Shown: piece after piece, positions 44,600 to 52,499 of the stretch | How the letters are laid out: each line of letters opens with the position of its first letter | How positions within the stretch are numbered: the first letter of the stretch is position 1 | Origin: Lachnospiraceae bacterium UBA7729 | GTDB lineage: Bacteria > Bacillota > Clostridia > Lachnospirales > Lachnospiraceae | NCBI GenBank assembly: GCA_002482005.1 | Contig: DLFD01000009.1 | Coordinates: 1-64,000 of the forward strand | Length of the DNA: 64,000 bases | Direction of reading: 5' to 3' | Notes under the pieces: generated by a model | What the model was told of the DNA's origin: nothing | The model's input: the letters and a program-made list of their open reading frames with translations, nothing else | The model's database searches: none | Translations under genes and position numbers: made by a program

Positions 44600-44830
44600 T
44601 TATTGCCCGCTTTTATTCTTCTGCTGGTTCAGGTAGTCGATGTATTCGTCGCCCCAGTCCTTCACCGCGCCAGGAACAGGCTCGATCTTTCTCCCGATCT
44701 CTGTCAGAGAATACTCAACCTTCGGCGGCATGCTCTCGTACTGGATCCTGCACACAAGCCCCTTGTCGACCAGAGACTTTAACTGTACAGAAAGCGTCGC
44801 GTGCGTCATCTTCGGCATCTGCCGCTCCAT
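44600..44830 (-). pseudogene. HxlR-family regulator lacking its first helices
   Basis: 76 residues: TLSVQLKSLVDKGLVCRIQY, PPKVEYSLTEIGRKIEPV and DWGDEYIDYL are the second half of an HxlR regulator. About 35 N-terminal residues with the first part of the winged helix are missing. A ribosome site (AAGGAGCGAGG) lies before the ATG, so the short form may be made, coupled to the flavin-type gene upstream. Confidence 0.7.
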
Positions 44831-44841
44831 GTCCTCGCTCC

Positions 44842-45180
44842 TTAAACGTCAAACTCTTCTTTCAGATCCAGCATACCGCGGATCTCCGCATGGCCGTTTT
44901 CCAGATAGAAAAGTCCCATCTCCCAGCCATTCTTGTCGTACAGCGCCATGATCTGCGGCATCGCCTCTCTGGTTTTCTCCAGAAGAGCATCATCCCTGAC
45001 CATCTTCACAGTCCCGTCGTAGCGAAGAAAATCATTTCCGTTCATAGCAAGAACTTCCACATGCGGGTTTGTCTCCAGCTGATGATAGCACTTTTTGAAC
45101 GTCCCCGTTCCGAAATAAATCTTATCATCGAGATACTTGCTGACCTTCTCTGCGTTTGTCATGTCTCCGGTCGCAGGCAA
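44842..45180 (-). CDS. pyridoxamine 5'-phosphate oxidase-like FMN-binding protein, shortened N-terminus
   Basis: 112 residues. KIYFGTGTFKKCYHQLETNP, HVEVLAMNGNDFLRYDG and FYLENGHAEI are a PNPOx-like fold seen in flavin reductase-like proteins. The first 15-20 residues of the family are missing or altered; the reading starts right at junction F. It lies 11 bp upstream of the cut HxlR gene, a common regulator/enzyme pair. Confidence 0.65.
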   Translation of the reverse strand: MPATGDMTNAEKVSKYLDDKIYFGTGTFKKCYHQLETNPHVEVLAMNGNDFLRYDGTVKMVRDDALLEKTREAMPQIMALYDKNGWEMGLFYLENGHAEIRGMLDLKEEFDV

Positions 45181-45193
45181 TAGATGATACGAT

Positions 45194-45216
45194 CACGTGT
45201 TTTCCCTCATTTTTTC
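45194..45216. repeat. att-like junction F
   Basis: CACGTGTTTTCCCTCATTTT matches junction E (40833) in the same direction; on the minus strand AAAAAATGAGG then GAAAACACG. E and F bracket 4.3 kb with the IS4-type transposase, the DUF234 cassette and the cut HxlR/PNPOx pair. Confidence 0.45.
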
Positions 45217-45278
45217 AATGGCTATAACAGTGCTATAAAATCGACCGCCGGCATTCTTCATCCTGCCGTATCAAACTT

Positions 45279-46532
45279 TTAATACTTTTTTCTATACCGG
45301 GTTCCCCGGCCTCTCCCGACAACATCTGCAAACCCACTCTGGACAAGCCATTTCAGGATCTGTGTTGCCTTGGATTTTCCAAAACCAGTTCTTTCGGCTG
45401 CTTCACTACTGCTGATCAGGCTCCCATCCGAGATAAGATCAAATATCTTCTGCTGATCAGGACTGAGCTGGTCATTCCCCAGGACCGGCAGCACGACGCG
45501 GATTGTGGTTTCACTGATATCAAATGTCGGCTTTCTTGAACTTCCCGCATAGGAATCCAGAATTCTGCGTATTCCGGTTCCAAAACATTCAATATAATGC
45601 ATACGGAAAAAAACATCCCCCAGGATGGGATTCCTCAGAATGGAAACTTTGCTGCTGAGATAATCTTCCCTCGAAACCCCGTCAGGAAGTCCGCCTGGTG
45701 ATACAATCTCAATCTGTTCCTCCAGCATGATAACCCGGATGTGTGCAGGTATATCCCAGCGTCTGTGGACCAGGGAATTGGCAATCGCTTCACGAAACGC
45801 ATTCTCCGGAACTTTCTCCACACGCCTTCTTTGTATTCCTTCCACCACCTCATACTGATAATATTGTCGGTACAGATTTACTGCTTCCGCATACTGGATC
45901 AGGACAGACGATCGGTCCACTGTCTTCCTGTCCAGAATATAGTTGATATTCTTCCCCATCCGCGCCATATCTATTCCGGAAAATGAATTCTCATCTGCCA
46001 GAAGAGCGGCCGCGTTGTTCAGCCTGCGCTCTTTCGTATAAAGTCCCAGTGTTCTGAGAATATCATCTGAGAAGTTCTCGATTCCCAGTGTTTCCGCAAG
46101 CTGCTTCTGGAGGAAATGGAAATGCAGATCCTGATTCTCAGATGGCAGTTCATCATAGGTAAGATTCCTGCCGTCCAGAATCAGCTGAGTAAGCTCTGAA
46201 TGTGTCACTTCCACAGTTGCGGTATCATTTCTTTTATACGCTTTTGCCTTATATAAGTACGGTTTGAATCTTCCCTCCCGGACAGAAAGAATAATGATCC
46301 CGGAAGAATCGTCTGCCTCAAGTATATAATCCGGTCTTGGGGAAATACTGTCATTGATCCTGTTCTCAATGTCCTGGCAGGTTTTCTTCACATCACTGAT
46401 TCCAATCGTCTGCCCATTGTCATCAATTCCAAATAAGATTTTGCCATCACCGTAATTTGCGTAGGCACTGACTGTTTTCAGAAATGTGTTCGTGACCTCA
46501 GCCTGAAACTCAAGTTCTCTGGATTCCTTCAT
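45279..46532 (-). CDS. AlbA_2 (Schlafen-like) and HATPase_c_4 protein
   Basis: 417 residues. N-terminal AlbA_2 domain (ESRELEFQAEVTNTFLKTVS, AYANYGDGKILFGIDDNG), a middle HATPase_c_4 region (PENAFREAIANSLVHRRWDI, IEIVSPGGLPDGV, FGTGIRRI) and a C-terminal winged helix. Widespread, often annotated as transcriptional regulator or RecG-like; some relatives lie in defence loci. A 22-bp palindrome is upstream. Confidence 0.85.
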   Translation of the reverse strand: MKESRELEFQAEVTNTFLKTVSAYANYGDGKILFGIDDNGQTIGISDVKKTCQDIENRINDSISPRPDYILEADDSSGIIILSVREGRFKPYLYKAKAYKRNDTATVEVTHSELTQLILDGRNLTYDELPSENQDLHFHFLQKQLAETLGIENFSDDILRTLGLYTKERRLNNAAALLADENSFSGIDMARMGKNINYILDRKTVDRSSVLIQYAEAVNLYRQYYQYEVVEGIQRRRVEKVPENAFREAIANSLVHRRWDIPAHIRVIMLEEQIEIVSPGGLPDGVSREDYLSSKVSILRNPILGDVFFRMHYIECFGTGIRRILDSYAGSSRKPTFDISETTIRVVLPVLGNDQLSPDQQKIFDLISDGSLISSSEAAERTGFGKSKATQILKWLVQSGFADVVGRGRGTRYRKKY

Positions 46533-46607
46533 ACTGGTACGCCCTCCCGTGAAGCCGCTTCTCAGTATGATTTTATCGGATTATCCATTGAATTGCAATC
46601 GTAATTT

Positions 46608-46629
46608 CAATCGCAAATATTTGCGATTG
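46608..46629. promoter_or_regulatory. 22-bp perfect palindrome upstream of the AlbA_2 gene
   Basis: CAATCGCAAAT followed directly by its complement ATTTGCGATTG; a half copy (GCAATCG) lies 13 bp to the left. It is about 75 bp before the AlbA_2 start codon and looks like an autoregulatory operator. Confidence 0.65.
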
Positions 46630-46659
46630 TTTTTTCGGTTTTCCAATCGACCATTCCTT

Positions 46660-46997
46660 TTACCCATCTTCACATCTGCTAAGTTTACTAAGTTCCATTC
46701 TCCTGTCCTCCTCACCCTGCCGTCGATTCCTTTCCCCGGAATCGGAATAAAGCCAAAGAGATCCGGCTGAGTGAGACGGCGCCAGATAAACAATAACGCT
46801 TCCATCTCCGAACAGATCCGCAGACTGTCCGAATGGAGCATTCGGGTCTTCTTTCATCGGATATTCCGTAAATGTGATACCCTTCCAAAAGTTCGCATTG
46901 TAGCGGACATTCTTCAGATTCTCCAAAGCCAGTTCCTGTCCGGGACAGCAGGGGACACGAGCGTGCTGCCGGTCTGGATCACACGAATCTGAGCCAT
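46660..46997 (-). pseudogene. metallo-beta-lactamase-fold hydrolase, internally deleted
   Basis: ATG at 46997 starts MAQIRVIQTGSTLVSPAVPD, then the frame changes and continues as LENLKNVRYNANFWKGITFT, DPNAPFGQSADLFGDGS and ends soon after LAPSHSAG. PFGQSxDLFGDGSV and the GHSxG-like end are from lactonase-type MBL hydrolases. The HxHxDH zinc motif is absent, so most of the domain is deleted. Confidence 0.65.
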
Positions 46998-47007
46998 AAA
47001 ATTACCC

Positions 47008-47343
47008 TTATACTTCTTCAATCAGTTTCTTCTGCCACTTAGCAATAAATGCGGTCTGAACTCCCGCAGGAAAGAGTCCCAGCAGAATCTTCTCAGCTTT
47101 GCCAGCATTGTTCGCCCAGTTTGTCTTTGTCGGCCCATACACGTTGAAGTACGGATCCGGGATAAAGCCCCCAAGCGAAGAGACGTTCATAATGCGGCCA
47201 TGTCCCCACTCTGCCATATCCGCTCCGAACAGGCGGCAGGGCATGGTCACACTCGTCACGTTCAGGCTGATCAGGCCTTCCATTACATCCGGGTCTGTAT
47301 CCACCACCCTGCCAGCTTTTCCTGCGCCGGCATTATTCGACTG
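47008..47343 (-). pseudogene. short-chain dehydrogenase fragment
   Basis: SNNAGAGKAGRVVDTDPDVM, GRIMNVSSLGGFIPDP and YFNVYGPTK are the middle and active-site part (Ser, Tyr-x-x-x-Lys) of an SDR enzyme. The Rossmann GxxxGxG start is missing; it is joined to the tail of the radical-SAM gene. After the YxxxK the sequence is short and altered. Not functional. Confidence 0.7.
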
Positions 47344-48464
47344 GAAGGATGCCCACTCCCAGAAGCCCGCTTCCTGTATTGACGGCAACCCTTTACATGG
47401 TCTGCACAGAAGTGGGCGCCCCACACACCGAGTCTGGTATAGGTCGCGAGTCCTCGTCTTCTCCGCCCGTACTCTTTTCCGAACAGCTTCCCGATCACTT
47501 TTGCGGAATCGTAATCGTAAAAGTATTTATCTGCCTCATAAAAGAGTTCCTGAAGTTCCCATGGGCTCATGTGGGCCGGCCGGAAGGTAACGTTCATCAT
47601 ATCGAATTTCTCCCAGTCGTGAGTGATCATCCTGCCGGAGTTTTCATACTGCTCAAAGACCGGCGTTCCCGGGTAGGGAGTCAGGATCGCCGGCTGCAGC
47701 TGATAGGAGTGGATCTCCTTGGCCCGCTCTTTGTCGGCGGTAAAATTGTCATCCTCAAAATTAAGGTACCGGAATCCCATTTTCTTATACATTCGGATCT
47801 CGGCGATCACATTGTCCACACTCCGCTGACGGTAGGGAGTGAACATTCTGGACGTCGGGCAGAACGTGCAGCGGAAAGGACAGCCCCTGGTCGAAAGCAC
47901 ATTTGCAGCCTGGACCGGCGTCTTCAGGATCGAATAGTCTGGAAATGGGACTTCGTCCAGATTACAGACAGGCTCTCCTGTAACAATCGGTTCACTGCGT
48001 CTTCCCTCGACCACATCCAGTATAACTTTTTCGCCTTCTCCGACGATGACCTGGTCGGCATGCTGCAGGGCTTCTTCCGGAAGGATCGTCGGATGCATGC
48101 CTCCCATGATCACATGCGCGTGGCTTTTCTCGTGGAAAAGGTCAGACAGCTCATAACCTCTGGGTGCGGTCGACGTCATGCAGCACAGGCAGAGGACGTC
48201 TGTCTTTTTCAGAAGGGAACGATAGTTTACTCCGGCATTCAGTTCCTCGTAGACCTCCACATGGTGGCCTGCCCTCTTCAGGATCCCGCCCAGGATCAGC
48301 GGACCTGTAATGGAATTGGACTGGCCGTATACCTTGCCGCCCCAGCGATAGGGAGGGAAACGGCGCAGGGCCGTAGCGGGAGTGATAAAGACAATATTGA
48401 GAGGCTTTCCGCCTGGTTTCAGATCATGGTTCGTTATCATCTCCGGCATATGTCCCTGCGCCAT
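47283..48464 (-). pseudogene. B12-binding radical SAM protein with internal deletion
   Basis: Residues 20-165 are a cobalamin-binding-like domain (IVFITPATALRRFPPYRWGG, VIMGGMHPTILPEEAL) and C195/C199/C202 form CxxxCxxC for the 4Fe-4S cluster. After FTADKERAKE (250) the chain jumps to IHSYQLQPAILTPYPGTPVF, which in relatives lies some 75-80 residues later, so the centre of the radical SAM barrel is missing in frame. The end runs into the SDR fragment. AAGGAG precedes the start. It belonged to an operon with SDR and MBL genes. Confidence 0.8.
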
Positions 48465-48696
48465 GGTAAAGTGTCTCCTTAAATGACTGTTTAAATAATT
48501 TTTACTGTATATTTAATTTTGTGTTAGCATAATTATTTATATAGTCGTTAGTTATTTGTGCCTTCATGGTAAACATGTGAGTATAGGGGCAAGAACGGTT
48601 TTTCAGGTTCGTACAGATATTGATACGGAATCCAAAAACTGTTTTCAGTGAAGAATGATGGTGCCGCTGCCTGGGCGGTAAGGAAAGGCATCTGCC

Positions 48697-48931
48697 ATGA
48701 AAAAAACGGAATCAACAGATAAAAGGATCATCAAAACTAAGAAAAATCTCAAGCAGACCATGCTGCAGATACGACCCGGATCAGCTCTCCGCATTTGTAA
48801 TCCTCGGTTTCTGGGGATTTGCGACTTACGGAAAGCAGAAGAAGATTTCGGAAAAGCAGAGACAGAAAGACGCCCTGCAGCTGTTCGATGATATTAATAC
48901 TGCTATGGAAAGAGAATGGCTTAAGACATAA
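48697..48931 (+). pseudogene. TetR-family regulator with central deletion
   Basis: Starts MKKTESTDKRIIKTKKNLKQ, a TetR N-terminus, then near 48765-48772 the frame shifts to YDPDQLSAFVILGFWGFATY and INTAMEREWLKT, the usual TetR C-terminus, ending at 48931. About 100-120 residues including most of the helix-turn-helix are gone. It is divergent from the radical SAM gene and probably once repressed it. Confidence 0.72.
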
Positions 48932-48948
48932 GCAGAAAGGATGACATT

Positions 48949-49860
48949 ATGTTCGTAAAGAGAAAAGGACTGCGAAAGCAGATCCGGAGTCTGCAGGACC
49001 GGATCAGACGGGACAAGAAAACATTCCGAATCTATATGGTACTGAGGGCACTGGTCATCGCAGCACTGGTGCTCAGCCTTGTCCGGGGACAATACGAGAA
49101 TGCCGCACTGTGCATTCTCTCACTGGTGCTGTTTCTGCTACCCGCATTTTTCGAGAAGCAGCTGAAGATCGAGATTCCTCCTTTGTTTGAAGGCATCATC
49201 TATCTGTTTATTTTTGCGGCAGAAATACTCGGTGAAGTGAATCGTTTCTACACAGCGATCCCCGGCTGGGACACGATGCTGCATACGATGAATGGGTTCC
49301 TCTGTGCCGCGATCGGTTTCGCTATGGTCGACCTGCTGAACAGGCACAGCGAACACTTCAATCTGACGCCTCTCTATCTGACGGTCACGGCGTTCTGCTT
49401 CTCCATGACGATCGGCGTCATGTGGGAATTCATTGAATTCTGCGGCGACCAGTTCTTTGGACTTGACATGCAGAAGGATTTCATCGTAAAGAACATCTCT
49501 TCTGTCACACTGGACCCGACCCATTCGCAGGTTCCCTACGCCGTGCGCAATATCACGAAGACCATCATAGAGACAAAAGACGGCAGGAATGTCATCGTCG
49601 ACGGCGGATATCTCGATATCGGTCTCATCGACACCATGAAGGATCTTCTCGTCAACTTTCTCGGGGCTATCGTCTGCAGCGTCCTTGGCTATCTGTATGT
49701 CAAGACACGTGACAAGAACAGCATCGTCGGGAAACTCATGATCCATTCCCAGACTCAGCAGGAGCTGGAAGAAATCGATGCATACCTCGATGAACGTGAA
49801 AAGCAGCGGACGTCACATGGTTCACACAAAAGTGAAGGCAGGAAAAAAACTGTTCGATGA
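48949..49860 (+). CDS. YjdF/DUF2238 family membrane protein
   Basis: 303 residues. About six membrane helices with WDTMLHTMNGFLCAAIGFAM and SMTIGVMWEFIEFCGDQFFG, the DUF2238 pattern. The C-terminal part is a soluble charged tail. Function unknown. It starts 17 bp after the TetR remnant with GAAAGGA before the ATG and is intact. Confidence 0.8.
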   Translation: MFVKRKGLRKQIRSLQDRIRRDKKTFRIYMVLRALVIAALVLSLVRGQYENAALCILSLVLFLLPAFFEKQLKIEIPPLFEGIIYLFIFAAEILGEVNRFYTAIPGWDTMLHTMNGFLCAAIGFAMVDLLNRHSEHFNLTPLYLTVTAFCFSMTIGVMWEFIEFCGDQFFGLDMQKDFIVKNISSVTLDPTHSQVPYAVRNITKTIIETKDGRNVIVDGGYLDIGLIDTMKDLLVNFLGAIVCSVLGYLYVKTRDKNSIVGKLMIHSQTQQELEEIDAYLDEREKQRTSHGSHKSEGRKKTVR

Positions 49861-50600
49861 TGTTCCGGACGTTTTCCTCTTATGTCTAATTCTACGAATT
49901 TGCAATATACTGAATACATTTATAAATAGATGTTATTATCTGGCAACATATCTGCTATTTTGTATTTATTCCAACTATATGTGATTCATCCTTTCCATGC
50001 TACTGTATGGGTATTCCCTCAATTAACATATGTAAATATAGCATCACATGACAGACTATTCGAAAAAACATACATGGGGCAGGAAACCCTGTGTGTCACG
50101 ATAGTTGTCAGTGAAACTCACCGCCTCTGCCATCAAAAAAGTGCTCGGAATAAAGTCCCGCCACTTCCTTAACAAATTCCTATGGTATCCATCTTCTAGT
50201 GTTATGTAAGCATGGTTATTGGTATTTTTCCAAAATCGTACTGTGGGAAAAGTGTGGTAAAACACCTATGCCAGCCTCTGGAAATGCCTGTTTCTACAGG
50301 GTTCGGGAAATCAGGTTCGTGTTCTGTCGTGGCATACAAACAGGATTTTTATCTTATCTCTCATAACCTCTCAAATCGGCGCAAAGCCTTGTATTAGGGC
50401 ATTCCCAGCGTTCTTCCTTCTGCCGCCGATTGCCCAGATGGAATGTCATCAGACGGAGGCAAGGTATCTGCGCAACGCGCCCGTACCATGCTATAATCCA
50501 TTTTAACCGAAGTTGTCAGCGGGCGGATGTAAAAGTATCAGAATGATATGTCATGGAAATTTTCTCGGTATCACAGATGGTCCAAAAGGAGGTTACCGTT
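49861..50600. other. gene-free stretch containing scar D
   Basis: 740 bp without a supportable gene. The first 370 bp is AT-rich; minus-strand frames such as GYHRNLLRKWRDFIPSTFLM may be debris. The right part holds the C/D repeat (50240-50395) and the ribosome site for the next gene. Confidence 0.5.
50240..50395 (-). repeat. att-like scar D: degenerate phosphatase 5' end
   Basis: Minus strand: GAGAGG and ATG at 50364 encode MRDKIKILFVCHDRTRT, with Gly-to-Asp change against scar C. It is the right-hand copy of the 155-bp repeat described at 33286 and the most diverged of the four phosphatase copies, hence perhaps the oldest. Confidence 0.65.
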
Positions 50601-51266
50601 ATGGAAGACAGTAGGCTTAACAACTATGTGATCACCATCGCCAGAGGATTCGGGTCCGGTGGAAGGACGATCGCCGGAATGCTAGGAGACCGGCTTGGAA
50701 TCCCAAGTTATGAACATAGAATCCTTGCTATGGCTTCCAGGATGACAGGAAGAGATGAGGATGAATTTGAAGAAGTGGATGAAAGACTGAGGGGGAAGTC
50801 TCTGGCAGACCGACTGAGAAGTCTGCAGAAGAGACTCTCTCCGCACGCAGAACTGAACCGTTTCACATCGGACGACCGCCTCTATGAAGCTGAAGCGAAT
50901 ATCATCCGGGAACTTGGAAAATCGGAGAACTGCATCATTGTAGGAAAAGCGGCTGACTATGTCCTAAAGGATCAGGATAATGTCCTTAGTGTGTATATTG
51001 AGGCTCCAAGGGATTTCTGCAGAAAGATGGTCATGGATCGCATGAATATCGGGCCGGAAGAGGCGGATCGATTAATCACTTCGACGGACCGATACAGGGC
51101 GGACTACTACCAGTACTACTCAAGGGGGAATTACTGGACGAATCCTGTCAACTATGATATTACCTTGAACAGTGAACGCTTTGGTCTGGAGAAGTGTGTG
51201 GACATGATCATCAATGCGCTCCAGATAAAGTTTGACGGAAGATTTCATGTAAATATTGCACGATAA
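50601..51266 (+). CDS. cytidylate kinase-like family protein
   Basis: 221 residues from the ATG at 50601 (AAAGGAGG 8 nt upstream). NYVITIARGFGSGGRTIAGM is the P-loop-like start, then LGIPSYEHRILAMASR, CIIVGKAADYVLKDQ and VYIEAPRDF. This is the cytidylate kinase-like (AAA_26-type) family, whose substrate is not settled. It stands just outside scar D, perhaps at the edge of native chromosome. Confidence 0.82.
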   Translation: MEDSRLNNYVITIARGFGSGGRTIAGMLGDRLGIPSYEHRILAMASRMTGRDEDEFEEVDERLRGKSLADRLRSLQKRLSPHAELNRFTSDDRLYEAEANIIRELGKSENCIIVGKAADYVLKDQDNVLSVYIEAPRDFCRKMVMDRMNIGPEEADRLITSTDRYRADYYQYYSRGNYWTNPVNYDITLNSERFGLEKCVDMIINALQIKFDGRFHVNIAR

Positions 51267-51304
51267 ATCGAGTCATTTTCCAAAATATATTGCGCTTTTG
51301 ACAA

Positions 51305-51332
51305 TTGACAAAAAATATTTTTTGAATATAGT
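51305..51332 (+). promoter_or_regulatory. promoter of the amidase/peptide-uptake operon
   Basis: TTGACA at 51305-51310 and TATAGT at 51327-51332 with 16 bp between; a second TTGACA begins at 51298. Transcription should start near 51339, giving a 144-nt leader. Confidence 0.75.
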
Positions 51333-51338
51333 TAATAC

Positions 51339-51482
51339 ATGACGTTTATTATTAAACGGTCATATATAGACGAGAATAATTGTATGTAAGTGCATACAGA
51401 TAATCCTGCAAAGATGCAGCTGCACAGAAATGTGCGGTCTGCATCTTTTTCTTTTCAGGAGGAATGCACTGGGGAGGCTTTT
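51339..51482 (+). ncRNA. structured leader RNA, candidate riboswitch or attenuator
   Basis: Three hairpins in order: TGACGTTTA with TAAACGGTCA (51340-51362, one bulge), TGTATG with CATACA (51381-51398), and a terminator at 51412-51446. The linker CGAGAATAAT and the bases between hairpins could form a ligand or tertiary site. It does not match purine, preQ1, guanidine-I or T-box patterns that I know. It precedes an amidase and a peptide-uptake operon. Confidence 0.55.
51412..51455 (+). terminator. leader terminator before the amidase gene
   Basis: AGATGCAG and CTGCATCT arms with an inner TGCAC/GTGCG-type pairing and a six-base loop, followed by TTTTTCTTTT. It lies some 30 nt before the amidase ribosome site (GGGGAGG), the classic place for transcription attenuation. 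Confidence 0.8.
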
Positions 51483-52385
51483 ATGGTTACTATCACCAGG
51501 CAGCATATGGTCTATCAAATGACGTCGTCTAACCCGCCTGCGGCATACTGCGACTCGGGGGAGGAAGTGGTCTTCGAGACGGAGGACTGTTTCGGTGGAC
51601 AAATCAAACGAGAAGATCAGCTGATGAACGGGATCAACTGGGAAGCGATTAATCCAGCAACGGGACCTCTCTATGTAAATGGAGCAGTCTCGGGGGACGT
51701 CCTGAAGGTTGAGATTTTGAAAATTGATTTGGCTGATCAGGGAGCCATCTGCGAGGGACCTGGAGAAGGAGTTACCGGAAAGGCAATCCACGATGAGGCA
51801 ACAAAAATTGTTCCTGTCAGAGGACGCGAACTGGTTTTCAATGATCGGCTGAACTTCCCTATCCGTCCGATGATTGGGGTAATCGGCACCGCTCCTGCAG
51901 ATGGTAAGGCGGTCGATACCGGAACGCCAGATCTCCATGGTGGCAACATGGATTGCAATCAAATTGGAGAAGGAGCAACGCTTTATCTCCCGGTGAATGT
52001 CCCCGGTGCGTTGCTGCAGATGGGCGATATGCACGCCAGAATGGGAAACGGAGAGGTATGCGTCTGCGGAGTCGAGATAGCAGGCAGGATTCATACAAGA
52101 GTAACTGTCCTGAAAGGCTGTACACTTCCGACTCCGTTTCTTCTTCGAGATGGCAAAGCCATGGCGATCTACTCGGCAAAAACCCTGGATCAGGCTGCGG
52201 AAGGCGCAACGCTCCGGATGAGGGACTTTCTGATAAAGGAAGTAGGAATGGATGAACATGAGGCAGGTTTTCTTCTCAGCACTGTAGGTGACGTGGAAAT
52301 CTGTCAGTGTGTGGATCCCAATCGGACTTGTCGGATGGAAATACCAGTCTATGTAACAGAGCGGTATGGCTATCAGTTCGTCTGA
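51483..52385 (+). CDS. acetamidase/formamidase family hydrolase
   Basis: 300 residues from the ATG at 51483 (GGGGAGG 5 nt upstream). MYQMTSSNPPAAY-like start, CDSGEEVVFETEDCFGGQI, GPLYVNGAVSGDVLKVEILK, GNMDCNQIGEGATLYLPVNV and GDMHARMGNGEVCVCGVEIA are the FmdA_AmdA pattern with its metal-binding Asp/His residues. It hydrolyses small amides to ammonia. First gene of an operon for peptide uptake, so it probably helps in nitrogen scavenging. Confidence 0.9.
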   Translation: MVTITRQHMVYQMTSSNPPAAYCDSGEEVVFETEDCFGGQIKREDQLMNGINWEAINPATGPLYVNGAVSGDVLKVEILKIDLADQGAICEGPGEGVTGKAIHDEATKIVPVRGRELVFNDRLNFPIRPMIGVIGTAPADGKAVDTGTPDLHGGNMDCNQIGEGATLYLPVNVPGALLQMGDMHARMGNGEVCVCGVEIAGRIHTRVTVLKGCTLPTPFLLRDGKAMAIYSAKTLDQAAEGATLRMRDFLIKEVGMDEHEAGFLLSTVGDVEICQCVDPNRTCRMEIPVYVTERYGYQFV

Positions 52386-52499
52386 TGACTTGACTGCTGA
52401 TTCACTTTACGGCTTGGCTGCCGGCTCCCCAGACAGTGTGATTACCTGTTAGCCTGACCCTTTGAATAATATGTTGACTCGTGTGGATTGGAGAAGGCC

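Noticed and set aside
47349..48482. 377-residue plus-strand frame
   Set aside because: Antisense to the radical SAM gene; no ribosome site or recognisable motif.
49861..50240. Minus-strand frame reading GYHRNLLRKWRDFIPSTFLM
   Set aside because: Short, AT-rich, no start signal and no recognisable family; kept only as possible debris.
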